NCBI GenBank assembly: GCA_035041965.1
Contig: JAPYMA010000568.1
Span: forward strand, 248,001-312,000
Length of the DNA: 64,000 nucleotides
Direction: 5' to 3'
Origin: Anisakis pegreffii
Lineage: Eukaryota; Nematoda; Chromadorea; Rhabditida; Anisakidae
Every line of letters begins with the position of its first letter. The stretch's first letter is position 1. Shown one piece after another: positions 29,301-39,315 of the stretch. Below the pieces are notes generated by a model that worked only from the letters and a program-made list of their open reading frames with translations, did not search any database and was not told the DNA's origin. Made by a program: the position numbers and the translations under genes.

Positions 29301-32300
29301 GTCCACTAGAGGCTTCATATCGTCACCAAGCACGATTTCACGTGCATCCAGCGGTTGAGGTTTGTAGCCGTTGAATTGCTGATAGTTTTGTGGCAATCGA
29401 ACTGGACGTAAGCGTACCGGGGGCTTTTCAGTAACCATATTGTAACCGAGCGCATCAATAGTCCTGAAAAATTATCGCGAAACTACTATAAATACTTTTC
29501 TCATTCATTCAGGGATCTTACAATAGCAATACGATATCTTTTCAATGCCCCTGCTTAAAAATACCGAAATTCTTCTCACATCTTCCGTCTCTACGATAGA
29601 TGGAATCGTATGCCAACAGCAGTAGATTCTTCATAGATTTTTCAAAGGTGAAACCTAATTTTATCAACAAGAAGCAGTAATACAAGTGCCTATTGTGTCA
29701 ATCACATGTGTGCAACTAAATAAGATTTCAGCACACTAATAATATTTGTACCACAAGTCAGTCGATGGTTATTGCACATAAAATAGTTTCATGAACGAGT
29801 CTGTTTACTTATAAATTCTGGATGACATTATATTGTTGACGAGTTCGGATCACTTATCCTCATATAAACGAACGAATATAAAATGATGCTTCTCAAGATG
29901 AATGATTAATGAACATTTTTTATGTGTTATCTTCTTACTAAAACCAACTACTCGTTGTTTGTTGAGTTCAATGAAGTACTTACTTCATTGTGTCGATTGC
30001 TAGATTCACATTGTAATTTTTTTCATTCATCGGCAACAACTCGAATGACGTTAAGCATGGATGTTGGCGTTGGCTTTCATCGCGTTGTTCACCGAACGTC
30101 CAACCCAATTCAATTTTTCGCATAGCCCACAGCTCATGCAAATTTTCGGCCAATTTCTGGTGTATATCCATCGCAAAATGTGGCAATACTGTGGAAGAGA
30201 TATCCACCGGTGTTGGTACGAATGCTTCCATATTTTGATGTAAGGTCGAAGGACCCGAATAAGTGTTTTTTGGCAAGTCACCGAATGAAAAGCATTCAGA
30301 AACTTCCAGTTCACACGAAAGAGCCTCGACCAACGGACTGAAAGCTTGTGGCGGTCCAAAGCGAAGACGACCATGTGTACCGCCGAACATGAAGCGACAA
30401 CTGCAAATGATCTACGTTACCAAGAGATATTCAAATACTGCGTTCTCGATCCCAATGAAGAAGTGGAACGCTACAATCTATCGCCTGTTATTACAGCATC
30501 AGTACGTAAAAACAATCCAATACAAGATTATTCAACACTTTGCACTGATTATTTTCCATGTGGGAAGGAGGATGCCGAAGATATTCAGTGATGCTGCTGA
30601 TGAAAGAAAGGCATAAGCTTCTCAGAAGCTATTGAAATTGCAAATGGAATAACCAAATTCAATCAGCTTACAATTCTACTTCATCCTAACTAACAAAACG
30701 AACAAAATTTATCACTCATCGTATTCATTGTCCAAATCAGACGACTGCTATATTTTATGCAATTCGTTTGTTTCAGACACGTACATATTACAAAGTGTAA
30801 CGCGGAATCAACAGTAAACGAGTTTCAATGTTGACCAAGAAAACATTTTGGAGCAAATGAAGGAAGTGCTCGAGTAGTACACATTACTGACCTGACTTTC
30901 GCGGATAGGGACATCACCGGAAAGAAATAACCATCAACGTTGAAATTTTTGAAACAACCGAAAGTCGGCATTCCGTTCACGGTGAATCGAATCTCGGGGA
31001 TAGTCAAATCGAGTGCACACCCAACGATATCACCCTTACACAACGGTGCGTTGCCGATCTGACGCCCCTTCCCGGCTGAAATAACCAACAAATCCGAGAG
31101 ATATGTGATGACTTTGAGCTTCTCATGCTTTTTTCGGTACAATTCATTGATAAATCATATAAACTATCATGCAAAGGATATGTTTTCTAATTAGTATCGA
31201 AGACATTGTTTAACTTATGAGTAATTAAAGAAAAAGCAAAGCGAGTTTTAGAAATTTTTGATCAGTTATCAATATTGAAACGAACCATAGAAGATCGAAC
31301 AGCCATCGAAACCGTACGAATAGAAATCATCACCGACACCATTGCAGCCCCATCTGAAAGAATTGCAAACGCCTATTTCCACAGTTCTATGCAGTTACAT
31401 CTAAATGTAATAAAAGTTTTCGAATACAATGCGAGAAATCGCTTTAGGACTGTACTGAATATTACATATATCTTGACGTTGAACGTTTCAATAGTCGCAG
31501 AAATGAAACATTTTGATTCTAGAAGAGCAACTATCAAGAAACATGCCAACTTATATAATTTTGCAAAAACTCTTAAAAATCTCACCCATCACCAGATCCG
31601 GGAAACGGCTTGTAACCAACAGTATTCGCCCAACCGATGCGAAGGTATGGTGTGGTATTGGTCATCTGTTCCAAATGTTCCACCTCAGCTTCAAAATACC
31701 ATCGTCGAAATTGTGCACTTCCTTCCACTACCCCAACGAGAATGTTTGGCACCATACTGAAATTTATTCGTTTATCAAATCGTCATCCAAAACTACCACA
31801 CCAAAGCGAATAGCACTTATTTGACTGACACTAACACTGAGTCTACTTGCAACGTTAAACGTTGTATCGATTCCCAGAATATAATGAAGAGGAATTTTGG
31901 GTTTGCAGAACAATCACACAGTGGTTGTTCAACTGTTTCGGTTCTTCTCGTAAAATGTATCAAATTCATTTGTTGCATCGAATCAATGAGATACAGGAAT
32001 GAAATCATTCATCCAGCTAACCAAACACCTCACAAAAAGGCGATTAATGATCTGCTAACCTGCTAACATGATCTCGCATCTTCGTCTGAAGAAGCAAATC
32101 TTTTCCAGGTAACAAATGTTGAGTGATTGTATTCTGACTGCTTCGAACAGCCATCCCGTTTCCTTCGCACAGTGATGACAACACATCCAATACCTAAAAA
32201 CTGACCACTTTCATAGGTTGACTACCAAATTAATGGTTAAGAGAATGCCGAATGGGACGACGACTTTGTGGATCTGCTAACAAGCGATGAATGAAATACT

Positions 32301-35300
32301 TATAATAAAATACGATAGCAGAGAGATGTAAACTGAAAATAAGTTACTTTGTCTGATAATTAAAGCGCAAAACAAATACGACGGTTGATTGCTAGGAGAG
32401 ATACAGCAAAAATGTAATGACTGAGAGGATCTTAAAGAAGACCAAGAGAAACATTCCAATGGATTCCAATGAATTCAATGTGTTTGAAACGGATCGATCG
32501 AGTTTCTGTGTAGTTTTCAACCCTCAATCGACTCATTTTCCTCATTGTCAGTAAACGCTCACCTTTGGGTCTCGACCGACTTTCTCCAGAAGAGATATCA
32601 CTGACTTGATATGACCTTCATTGATCATATTCAACGCTTCCGGAGATTCTGTGAGAACACAGTAGAGTACATCGAGGATACCTGAAATACGTTAGCTATT
32701 TGAGACTTGCAAATTTATCAATTACTTGAACTGTTACCTAAACCAACTGACCAATCCAAAACATTGAGATATTATAGCATTCGAAATCCGAAACGTTCGA
32801 AAATAATGTCCACAACAGATTTATCGAGCTAATGATACCTTTTGAATGAACAAAGGCTGCACGAAGAGATAGAGCATGAATAGAAAGAGTGATACAGTTT
32901 TATAGTGTTCAGGATGGTTTGTGATTGTAGTTGATGAAATGTGTTCACGATATGTTGCGGTTCGAATTCCGACTAATTTCTATCGAAACATTTGTTCATT
33001 TTCCAACTGATTTCAACTTGCTGTTACATTTTTGTCCCCTCAACTCACCTGTGTACCCTCACCAAATCGAATTCAAAGTGAGCATGAATCATCTGAACTC
33101 TCAAGAATGCATACATCATCAATATGAAGTGAATAATCATTTGGAATAAGTATCACTGTTCAGCACTGACCCTCAGCTGATTGTGGATTTGAGAGTCGTC
33201 CGAAAAGCCAGTCAAGTCGCTGTGCTGACGCGAATTGCGCGCAATTATAGTGATTTCCTTTGATCATTGCTGCCACCAATAAATACAGATATGTGGAAAT
33301 CTCTTCCCAGATCATCTGAAACAACAACATCGTTTCGATCAAAACATTGCTCTGAATTCCAGCTGACTTTTTTTAATTTTCAATATTGACTGAATACGAA
33401 TAAGCGAGCAAAAAGTTATTTTGCTGAGCAAGCGACGTTTCGGCGCTTAGCACCGACCGCTACCAGGATTCGAGTACATTCACGGAAAACAACTGGAAAT
33501 GTGTTCGTTGATATAGTGCGGTGAAAATGCCGCATATGGAATTGCTATCAACACGGAACACTGAATATATGTGAAATTCGTTAGGATTTTGCTATTTTGA
33601 CTTGCTGTCTTAATCTACTGCACTCACCTGCGTATCTTCACCAATGAGACCAGCGAAATCCGGTAGGGCCTCCATCTGCGAGAATTTATCGATTGTATCA
33701 AGAATCATATTCAGAACACCCTCCTCTTGGAACAAGTCCTGTCGACTGCGTAGCGCTCGAAGGCGATTTTGTTTCACTTCGAATTCTAAATAACAAATGC
33801 TCTAAGAAAATGACTATTAACATCAAGAGAAAATATTTTGCTCATCAGTGTTATCAAAGTTGAGTTGAATGATATACAAACGATACCATCAGCTTCATTC
33901 GGTTGCGCAAAATAGTCGATGAGATCCTCCATTAGTTTAAGCACCTCTCTCAAATCAACCCTGGTCCAGTCATTGGCACGATTACCTTCACGTTGCAATG
34001 CACCGATGCCTCTAAAATAATTCCACCTCATGAAATGGAAAAATGGCACATTACCGTTAATATTACTAATGCAGATTGAGGCGGATTATTTATAATTCAA
34101 ACAGACGAATCGAATCATCTTCTATACTCCAAAGCATTGTTAATGATTTGGAAATGATGAATTTGATGATTAATAATAATAGTGACGCATTTTTATACAC
34201 TCCAAAATGATTTGTAATTGACGAATATGTGAATGTATCAAAAAAGTGCACCGTAAAGAAGCAAGTGCAAGAAGAGAACAAACTTCAAGAAACGATTCAA
34301 TACTGATGAGCATTTTCGAATCACTCTCGCCGATTTCGACTCCTCTTCGAGCGCCATGAAAAACACAAAACAATCGTCCATATGACCATCCTTCAACGCA
34401 ACAGCTTTCTTTTCTTCAACCTTTCCCAAACCTTTCTTCGTCACTTCAGATGTCTGAAAATATTTTGAACTGTAAAGTAACAAGGTTCGCTGTAACGTTT
34501 TCTTTTTGTTTTCGAAACTTTTGTTCATGTCACTTTTCGTTCCATTTGATCACCTAATGATCTCACGTCAGTCACATCACTGTGCCGTGTGCTGATGACT
34601 ACGACCAATACGCAACGAAATTCATTCATCGTCGCCGTCTCTACTCAGAACATTCAAAACTCAACAGTCTTTTTCAAAGTTTGAGATTAGCTTAAAACGC
34701 TCCAGATATACCTCTCGGAATCTGCAAACATACGTGTGTTGAAGGGATTCAAATTCACCTGATATGAAAGCCATAATTGCGTTTTGACATGTTGAATAAA
34801 AGCGTCCGTTTCTCCGTATTGAATCGCCGCCACGCCCATGCCTTCTTCTTCCTTTTCATCCAAAATCTGTTTTTTGGGATCCTGAAAAATTTTCATCGGT
34901 TTTGAAACCTGAAACTGAACAACTCTGATGCCACCCACCAGTAATCCATCCGGTTCTACAGTAAACATAAACAACAAACAATTTTCGGAGTGCACAATTG
35001 AAGCAATCAAAAAACACGCCATGCACAAAATTGACCACAACAGCACACAGCTGCCTGCAGCTACGAGAAAGGCTATTCTATTACCGATGAAGTAATCATT
35101 GAAAAGACCTTGTTCAATGTCATAACGAACGCTGTTGTGTCGAAGTCGGATTTGTCTTTGTGATAGAGTTGAACTGCATTTTCCATAACACCAAGATATC
35201 TGAAACAACAAACGCATAGCATACTTTTAGTTGAAATTCATCTCAATAAATCCAAAAAAGCAATTCATAATGAACAAGTTTTCTTTTGTTGCGCACCCGT

Positions 35301-38300
35301 GACAAGACATTTTTTCCTCCAAATGCTTCTTTCGAACATAGATTAGAACTAAATTTCTGGGATATTACGGTCATGCGTAAAGGAAGAGAATTTTAAGATT
35401 GAACTCACCACAATCGCGCTACAAATCATCATTAATTGTGTTTGCAATCTATTGTGATCAAAAGAAATGAGGCGAGATTGAAATTTCGAGAGAATTTCCT
35501 CCTCTACATTGTGGAGAAGGAAATTTCGAGAGAATTTCAATGCGCACATTGAGAACATTCGGTATCAATCCTTTCTCAAATTCCATAAAAATAGTCAATT
35601 GAGAATAATGACTGCACAGATTGGTTATAAGGGAAATAGATGCAATATCGCTTGAGTACCATTTGAAAGAACTTCAATTATCGACGAATAAGAATTGGAA
35701 TCGATTGAGGAACGCAAAAAATGTTATCGTATGTTGCGATCTAAGTGTGTATGAAAAAAACTGAAGTGCAGGAAAACAAAATTGGCCTGACACTATCTAA
35801 AGGAGAACTCAGCTGATCAGTAAATATGGTCATGATATATACAATTGCATATGCACATTCACAACTTCAGAAAATGCATTCAAATTCCCATTTTGATAGC
35901 GACTGGAGAACTGCATTTCGCATAGAATGATTTCAAGCCTGCTTCCACGTCACACTGTATGAATGAAGGCATTTTTTCAGCTATTTGGTAGAATTATGAT
36001 GACAGAGCTAATGATGAGTGCCGAAAAGTCGGCTGAACATGAACACTTTCAATATTGGCATATTGATCAGCGTACCTCCCCGAAGTGATGTGTCTAATGC
36101 GAAAGACTTGATCCCATCCAATCAAGGCGCCATGCCATTTCATACGGATCAGCTCAACTCGCCATAGTGATCTCGCCTGTGAAACTGCTGCACCACCTTC
36201 GTATATAACCATACTGCAATATTCACAATAATAAAAGCCCATCTCTGGAATCAGCTGAATCTTTTGCCTGCATTCAACAGTTATTCTCGAATCAAGAAAG
36301 TAATGTTCAACGGAAATCGATTCATCGTGCATCATTCTCTGAACAGCTGTCTAATCATTCGTCAAGCATTACATTGATGATGAATCAGTCTATCACAAAT
36401 AAGTTTCACATTAGGGAACTCATAATCGAATGTGCTGTGCACATAAACTGACGTACTTGTGCTGAGGATGCTCGCTCCAATTTTCGGGTATCGTTAGTAC
36501 TTCATCATTACCATGAAAGAATCGTAGAACATCATTTCCGAACAACGATCCTGAAACGTTTCAGAATGCATGGAATCTGTCTGCTCATTGAGATATGCCT
36601 TAAACCGAAGTAAACTCTGATTGAATGGAAATGACGCACCCATATTCCTGATTCGAACACTACCCGAGCTGACTGAAGTAATATTCCAAAGTGTTTGATG
36701 AAATGATGCGATAACCATGAATCCTTTACTGTGTTGCATGTGCTGTAACAAATAGCATAAGTACTTACACCAAATGAAATCAAACTCATTGTTAGATTAA
36801 AACATTGAAGTCATCGAAATATTCATAGGAACTCTGATAAAGGCTGTAAAAGAGATGGGAACAATCATCACTTCTGAAACTCTGCTCATCAGATTCCACT
36901 GAAACAATTAATTCATTATGAGCTGACATCAAAAGCAGCAAAAAGATCGCCAACTAGAGCTACACATTACAGAAAGTTGACATGAAGACTGGATATAACT
37001 GTTAAGTTGAATTTCTCGAATGGAAAATGATACTCAGTATTGAAGGTGACCTTTGTCACACTTCGATTAGTCTCATCCTAGAACTGATAGTGAGCACTTT
37101 TCATATCCACATTGTATCACTCAGCTGACCGATCATCGTATCATACAATCAAGGTTGAGGATTGCGATCTTTTAAGCAAAGTGATCTGCAAACGAAACCA
37201 ACCAAATAACGCTCGGTGGCTACCGAAACAAGGATAACGTCATCACCCACACGAACTTTCTCACCCTCTGATCGTTGTTTTGAAGCCGGATGAATGGTCC
37301 ACCAACAGGCTTCACCTGAATTCAAATATTCCTCACTGAGTTTTATTGAAACTACCATTAAATGCATGAGCTGAGATTGAGATCAAAATCATTTAGAGAA
37401 TGGCTAGTCAAGAGAAGGAAGATGACTGATCGTGAGATATCAGAATGTTGAATGTAACAGTGAATACCTTCGTTCGTTTCTTGTACACCGACATCGAAAG
37501 CGAGCTTGTCATTCGAAGAGCACGAGGAAAGACACGCTAAATACTGAAAAAGAAAAGCTTATAAGTTTCATTGCGTTCTCCGTTTCAATGCACAAAATCG
37601 AATACAATTCAACCACTAGACTCCGGGTTTGGAGGGAGGTGAGCAAATGAGATAATCAGTTGGGTATATTGCTACCTACGAAGATAGCATTGATTAAATC
37701 AAGAGATTGATTCAAATTAGCCAAATCGCTTGCTGGTATAAATTGCTTCTGCAAATGTCGCTATCGAAATATGATGACAACGAATAGAGCTGGAGACCAG
37801 TTGGCAGTTTAGTGATAGGCTGATAACGTGAAACTCTTGTGGTATTCATTGGGATTTTATCTTTTTTATCTCACTACTACGAAAATGTCACGTATTATAT
37901 CTGAATTATCCCGTTTATAGCATCAGAATTCCACATTGCAGAATGCACGTATTTGTGATGCAGTAAGATTTCATCGTGTCTTCACTAACCATTTCGCTCT
38001 GAACATGCTTCAACTGAACGGCATGTCCATACAAAAGCGTTTTATGCCCACCACCACTTCCAGTTCCTTTCTGAAATGCGACTATCAGATTATCTCGCTT
38101 GTTTAATCACTGCTATTTCTACAAGTGCTACTATTGTGAATGCGTTAAGGAATACTGTATTTATTTATTCAGTATTGATGTTCACCTACCTGTTCACCAT
38201 CGGAACTCATCATTTCCTGCAGCGCTCGCATTGAAAGCGCATTGTCTATATAAAGCATGCACATTGCCATATCGGGTGGTAAATCCTAAAAAAAACGAGC

Positions 38301-39172
38301 TTTACCATTGACATTATCAAGATTATTACTGATCGGATCAGTATGGTCATCATCAACGAACATAACGTCAATATAGTTTTCTTCGTCACTATCGGTCATC
38401 TTACGGACAAACGATATCGAAAATGCAATAGATCAAAACGAATGAATGCAAAATATCAAAATGTGAACACAATTATGCACACAGACATAATTATGCACAC
38501 GCACTGATATGTGCTACACAGTATTCGTTGTGATAGTGAATAAAAGTGGAGTCTATCTGAAGACTTACACGATAAGAAACATTCTCGAGAAGGCACATTC
38601 GATTTCCGAAGCCTTCACTGCATAGACAAACACGCTCTGAGCCAAGCACACCTTCTCGGTTTGAAGACGCTAAACAGGTCATCGCTACGATATCACCCTG
38701 CAATCATTTGAAACTTCTCGGTCGCATTGTATCGAGCAAACGAATTTATCAAGCTTAAGTGTTAGTTCATAAATGCGATGATGACACCTAACATTTACTC
38801 AACTTTCATGAATCACCATGCAAGAGAAGTAAATATTAATAATAAGTAAATATTATTATTAATAAAAACGCGTGAAACAAGATCAATAATAGGTAAATAT
38901 TAATAAGAAAGCGCCGCGATCAATCTTCTTATACCCAATTTTGGAGGATTCATTTTTCAATAGTTCACTTCAATGTTTTTACGCGTTTGAATCACCACTT
39001 ATCTACGGTAAATTTAATTGGATATTGAAATTTCACACATTTTACATGATGAAGCAAGTTTTTGTGGAATAGAACAAAACTGGGAAAAAGAAAAACAACG
39101 AGCAATATGTACCGTTCGAAGGAACGAGATATCGTCCTGCTCCCCGCCACCTGTTTCCTCTTTGTCTGTCAT
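2617..39172 (-). CDS. unc-68: Ryanodine receptor (intracellular Ca2+-release channel), 5' three-quarters of the gene
   Basis: RyRs are homotetrameric channels of the ER/SR membrane that release Ca2+ for muscle contraction and signalling. I joined 77 exons with GT-AG introns whose phases agree throughout, giving about 3,903 codons, plus an optional 675-nt exon. Domains in order: N-terminal trefoil, MIR, RIH, SPRY1, RyR repeats 1-2, SPRY2, SPRY3, second RIH/solenoid, RyR repeats 3-4, central solenoid. The start is ATG at 39172-39170, followed by the short acidic leader and FLRT motif typical of RyR N-termini. The last exon ends at 2617, just before the conserved calmodulin-binding helix; the pore region lies off the left edge. 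Animal RyRs have about 5,000 residues, so roughly 1,400 are missing from the window. The symbol follows the nematode orthologue. Identity is very secure; a few individual boundaries are less so. Confidence 0.97.
5645..7616 (-). CDS. unc-68: RyR exons 67-72: core solenoid, first part
   Basis: Exons: 7501-7616, 6924-7034, 6390-6631, 6156-6268, 5857-5882, 5645-5774 (residues 3298-3543). Motifs: [121 protein letters not shown]. Exon 71 is a 26-nt microexon (YYTMTESD plus two bases of an Arg codon) that supplies the Asp-Arg before HRPGLG. An in-frame stop directly upstream fixes its start. It requires exon 70 to end in TTG before GTGGTT. The microexon is the least certain exon here; the rest are clear. 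Confidence 0.88.
8038..8446 (-). CDS. unc-68: RyR exon 66: Ser/Thr-rich linker and RRNS site
   Basis: A 409-nt exon (residues 3161-3297). Its first half is a low-complexity Ser/Thr/Gln linker (for example [20 protein letters not shown]) with no vertebrate counterpart that I recall. Its second half is conserved: [20 protein letters not shown], then [20 protein letters not shown] and [10 protein letters not shown]. The RRNS fits the basophilic PKA consensus RRxS, and as I recall fly RyR has a similar SRRSSFK at the same place. That suggests an invertebrate phosphorylation site outside the P2 loop; phosphorylation itself is inference. Donor GTGAGC, acceptor TGCAG. Confidence 0.93.
9578..11304 (-). 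CDS. unc-68: RyR exons 61-65: RyR repeats 3 and 4
   Basis: Exons: 11114-11304, 10876-10965, 10258-10390, 9974-10086, 9578-9726 (residues 2936-3161). Second pair of RyR repeats (the P2 domain, which in vertebrates carries the main PKA/CaMKII phosphorylation loop). Repeat 3: [13 protein letters not shown] joined to [12 protein letters not shown], then [10 protein letters not shown]. Repeat 4: [12 protein letters not shown], then [20 protein letters not shown]. The loop between the repeats is [14 protein letters not shown]; no RRxS is visible there. Exons 63 and 64 have a paired alternative junction: 10217-10390 joined to 9974-10081 is also in frame and adds 13 net residues. Confidence 0.92.
11509..13254 (-). 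CDS. unc-68: RyR exons 57-60: bridging solenoid before repeats 3-4
   Basis: Exons: 13100-13254, 12561-12701, 12128-12298, 11509-11692 (residues 2719-2935). Motifs: [132 protein letters not shown] followed by [16 protein letters not shown]. Exon 57 begins with two bases (AT) that complete a codon from exon 55 or from optional exon 56, making Asp or Asn. The junctions to exons 58-60 are phase 0 and unambiguous. Confidence 0.93.
13710..14384 (-). CDS. unc-68: RyR exon 56 (candidate cassette): 225-aa Ser/Thr-rich insert
   Basis: A 675-nt open segment in the intron between exons 55 and 57. It starts after a GAAG acceptor with two leading bases and ends TCA A before GTGAGTGC, so it is symmetric (phase 1-1) and can be included or skipped without changing frame. 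The protein starts [20 protein letters not shown]. It is Ser/Thr/Arg/Lys-rich (such as [18 protein letters not shown]), then has an acidic Ser-rich block ([19 protein letters not shown]) and a Ser/Thr/Val-rich tail. Base composition is visibly richer in GC than the flanking introns. I recognise no domain. In vertebrate RyR1 this point is a loop between IPTLGKDG and the conserved HKxSxxLFLxRVYGI motif. A second possible acceptor lies 12 nt downstream. The acceptor lacks a good polypyrimidine tract, so an unrelated ORF remains possible. Confidence 0.55.
14794..16480 (-). CDS. unc-68: RyR exons 50-55: bridging solenoid
   Basis: Exons: 16348-16480, 16094-16212, 15773-15988, 15474-15562, 15077-15200, 14794-14920 (residues 2450-2718). 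Motifs: [80 protein letters not shown] followed by [54 protein letters not shown], and [19 protein letters not shown]. Exon 53 contains two earlier GT sites; only the third, GTGAGA, keeps frame into exon 54. Exon 55 ends in phase 1 (GAA G) and is compatible with both the optional exon 56 and exon 57. Confidence 0.93.
16640..19121 (-). CDS. unc-68: RyR exons 44-49: second RIH region
   Basis: Exons: 19037-19121, 18645-18760, 18081-18296, 17848-17962, 17297-17445, 16640-16817 (residues 2163-2449). Motifs: [123 protein letters not shown]. This part of the bridging solenoid is among the best-conserved cytosolic stretches of RyR. Exon 46 has two acceptors six bases apart (CAG CTTCAG), giving SFR or R before AMKEIF without a frame change; coordinates use the upstream one. 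Confidence 0.93.
19448..21719 (-). CDS. unc-68: RyR exons 38-43: junctional solenoid
   Basis: Exons: 21557-21719, 21022-21273, 20502-20730, 20080-20232, 19713-19828, 19448-19616 (residues 1802-2163). These encode the helical solenoid between SPRY3 and the second RIH. Motifs: [100 protein letters not shown] followed by [31 protein letters not shown], and [20 protein letters not shown]. The acidic, Ca2+-binding-like stretch of vertebrate RyR1 in this area is absent or very short, as expected for an invertebrate form. Exon 43's start is fixed by an in-frame stop just upstream. Confidence 0.92.
21963..22791 (-). CDS. unc-68: RyR exons 35-37: SPRY3
   Basis: Exons: 22619-22791, 22256-22424, 21963-22049 (residues 1659-1802). 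Third SPRY domain. Motifs: [20 protein letters not shown] followed by VTPKYHF, then [33 protein letters not shown], and [20 protein letters not shown]. Exon 35 has an earlier GT (GGAG|GTTCAA), but only the later donor GTTCGATC keeps frame with exon 36, joining Ser to LEYRNCYM. Exon 37 ends AGG before GTAAGA in phase 0. Confidence 0.93.
22958..26954 (-). CDS. unc-68: RyR exons 26-34: variable linker between SPRY2 and SPRY3
   Basis: Exons: 26816-26954, 26516-26610, 26276-26399, 25722-25846, 24735-24863, 24114-24254, 23883-23973, 23583-23787, 22958-23187 (residues 1233-1659). Only short parts are conserved: [64 protein letters not shown]. The rest is charged or Ser/Thr-rich, for example a KKK cluster at the end of exon 31 and LKRKKKNK in exon 34. 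All nine exons chain in phase. Exon 31 runs past an early GT to a strong GTATGT donor, and exon 32 starts after a weak AAAAG acceptor; this is the only pairing that keeps the frame. Exons 29-31 are the least certain and could be alternatively used. The linker is longer than in vertebrate RyRs as I recall them. Confidence 0.8.
27287..28639 (-). CDS. unc-68: RyR exons 23-25: SPRY2
   Basis: Exons: 28441-28639, 28091-28223, 27287-27459 (residues 1064-1233). This is the second SPRY domain. Motifs: [74 protein letters not shown], and LQEGYEPFC. Exon 25 could end at either of two GT dinucleotides; using GTATCT (exon ends TGC GT) restores CVNMYR across the junction to exon 26, so that site was chosen. 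Exon 25 has an unusual acceptor context (TTCAAG). The vertebrate domain binds the DHPR II-III loop in some reports; nothing here tests that. Confidence 0.94.
28796..28890 (+). mobile_element. hAT-like terminal fragment, copy A (in RyR intron)
   Basis: Starts CAGTGGTTCTCG, the classic start of many hAT-superfamily non-autonomous elements. An ATTACCC / GGTAATTTG / GGGGTAAT pattern follows, then GAGGTCGGGAAA and TTTCGTGT. A diverged copy at 62002 shares the CAGTGGTT start, the GAGGTCGG block and a TCGTGT end. No partner inverted end or target-site duplication was identified. It lies in the intron between RyR exons 22 and 23. Confidence 0.4.
28974..29021. repeat. 24-bp tandem duplication beside RyR exon 22 donor
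   Basis: Two near-identical 24-bp units (core TTTTCCTTGCTGCTACAATC) lie about 45 bp into the intron after exon 22. One base differs within the core. A recent local duplication with no coding effect. Confidence 0.7.
29066..30400 (-). CDS. unc-68: RyR exons 21-22: RyR repeats 1 and 2
   Basis: Exons: 29984-30400 and 29066-29463 (residues 793-1064), among the largest constitutive exons of the gene. They encode the end of SPRY1 ([15 protein letters not shown]) and the tandem RyR repeat pair (Pfam RyR, the P1 'clamp' domain). Repeat 1 has [17 protein letters not shown] followed by [11 protein letters not shown]. Repeat 2 has [16 protein letters not shown] followed by [11 protein letters not shown]. 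The protein between them carries [15 protein letters not shown]. The P1 domain sits at the periphery of the cytosolic cap. Both exons use good donors (GTAAGT). Confidence 0.95.
30892..31756 (-). CDS. unc-68: RyR exons 18-20: SPRY1
   Basis: Exons: 31586-31756, 31286-31353, 30892-31075 (residues 652-793). The first of three SPRY beta-sandwich domains packs against the N-terminal region; in vertebrates it contributes to the FKBP-binding corner. Motifs: [35 protein letters not shown], the signature [13 protein letters not shown] in the 68-nt exon 19, [12 protein letters not shown], and [16 protein letters not shown]. Exons 18 and 19 join through a Gly codon (GG|A), and exon 19 ends in phase 1 before GTTCGT. 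All three boundaries give an uninterrupted domain. Confidence 0.94.
32060..34453 (-). CDS. unc-68: RyR exons 12-17: first RIH (armadillo-like) domain
   Basis: Exons: 34284-34453, 33887-34011, 33628-33785, 33171-33315, 32563-32681, 32060-32193 (residues 369-652). This alpha-helical N-terminal domain C / RIH solenoid is shared with IP3 receptors and links the N-terminal ring to the SPRY region. Motifs: [114 protein letters not shown]. Exon 17 has two tandem GTTAGC donors 8 nt apart. Only the downstream one keeps frame with exon 18, giving DHVSS before SPRY1, so I used it. Confidence 0.94.
34759..36742 (-). CDS. unc-68: RyR exons 7-11: MIR domain
   Basis: Exons: 36640-36742, 36457-36550, 36076-36213, 35109-35199, 34759-34881 (residues 186-368). 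This is the second beta-trefoil (MIR, domain B) of the N-terminal region. Motifs: [58 protein letters not shown], and [20 protein letters not shown] followed by [10 protein letters not shown]. The intron between exons 9 and 10 is about 880 bp and holds nothing I recognise. Exon 10 ends AAG before a weak GTCTTT donor, so its end is slightly less certain than the others. Adjacent exons join without gaps compared with remembered animal RyR alignments. Confidence 0.94.
35476..35555. repeat. 40-bp tandem duplication in RyR intron 9-10 region
   Basis: The 19-mer GAAATTTCGAGAGAATTTC occurs at 35480 and again at 35520. The following sequence (CTACATTGTGGAG versus GCACATTGAG) is also related, so the unit is about 40 bp. 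It lies between RyR exons 9 and 10. Confidence 0.75.
37203..39172 (-). CDS. unc-68: RyR exons 1-6: N-terminal domain A
   Basis: Exons: 39113-39172, 38569-38697, 38190-38285, 37990-38070, 37468-37543, 37203-37315 (residues 1-185). They encode the N-terminal beta-trefoil (Ins145_P3_rec family) that with domains B and C forms the cytosolic ring around the fourfold axis. Recognisable motifs are [15 protein letters not shown] (exon 2), [11 protein letters not shown] (exon 3), [13 protein letters not shown] (exon 4) and [20 protein letters not shown] (exons 5-6). In vertebrate RyR1 and RyR2 this region is a disease-mutation hotspot. Exon 1 codes only 20 residues and ends in phase 0 with donor GTACAT. 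Exons 5 and 6 split a Gly codon. The start is chosen because the leader is acidic and is followed at once by the conserved FLRT; no upstream in-frame alternative is needed. Confidence 0.95.
38822..38908. repeat. AT-rich imperfect repeat (GTAAATATTAATAA)
   Basis: Three close copies of GTAAATATTAATAA or a near variant lie within 90 bp, in the intron between RyR exons 1 and 2. Low-complexity AT repeat; no function is suggested. Confidence 0.55.
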
Positions 39173-39315
39173 CCCGCAATTTCTTAAACTCGTTCAATTG
39201 ATGACCTCGAGCTCAAGTAAATTGTACGCGATGAATATCGGTGGCGATTGTCTGATTCGTTTCTACTGCGTTCCGCACATTCACAAGACTATGTACGATA
39301 TGATTGGCGACTCCT
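39173..39315 (-). promoter_or_regulatory. Putative RyR 5' leader with possible trans-splice acceptor
   Basis: On the minus strand, a pyrimidine-rich GTTTGTTGGTTTCAG ends at 39316. A 143-nt leader follows before the ATG at 39172, with one upstream ATG that opens a very short ORF. Nematode mRNAs often receive a spliced leader at such TTTCAG sites. This could equally be a cis-splice acceptor for an upstream leader exon. Inference only. Confidence 0.3.

Noticed and set aside
33425..33480. CGACGTTTCGGCGCTTAGCACCG, a short imperfect palindrome like some nematode repeat ends
   Set aside because: Too short and single-copy in the window; not supportable as a defined element.
34687..35217. 176-aa uninterrupted minus-strand open frame
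   Set aside because: The real RyR exons 10 and 11 lie inside it but in different frames at the left part; the open frame spans an intron by chance.
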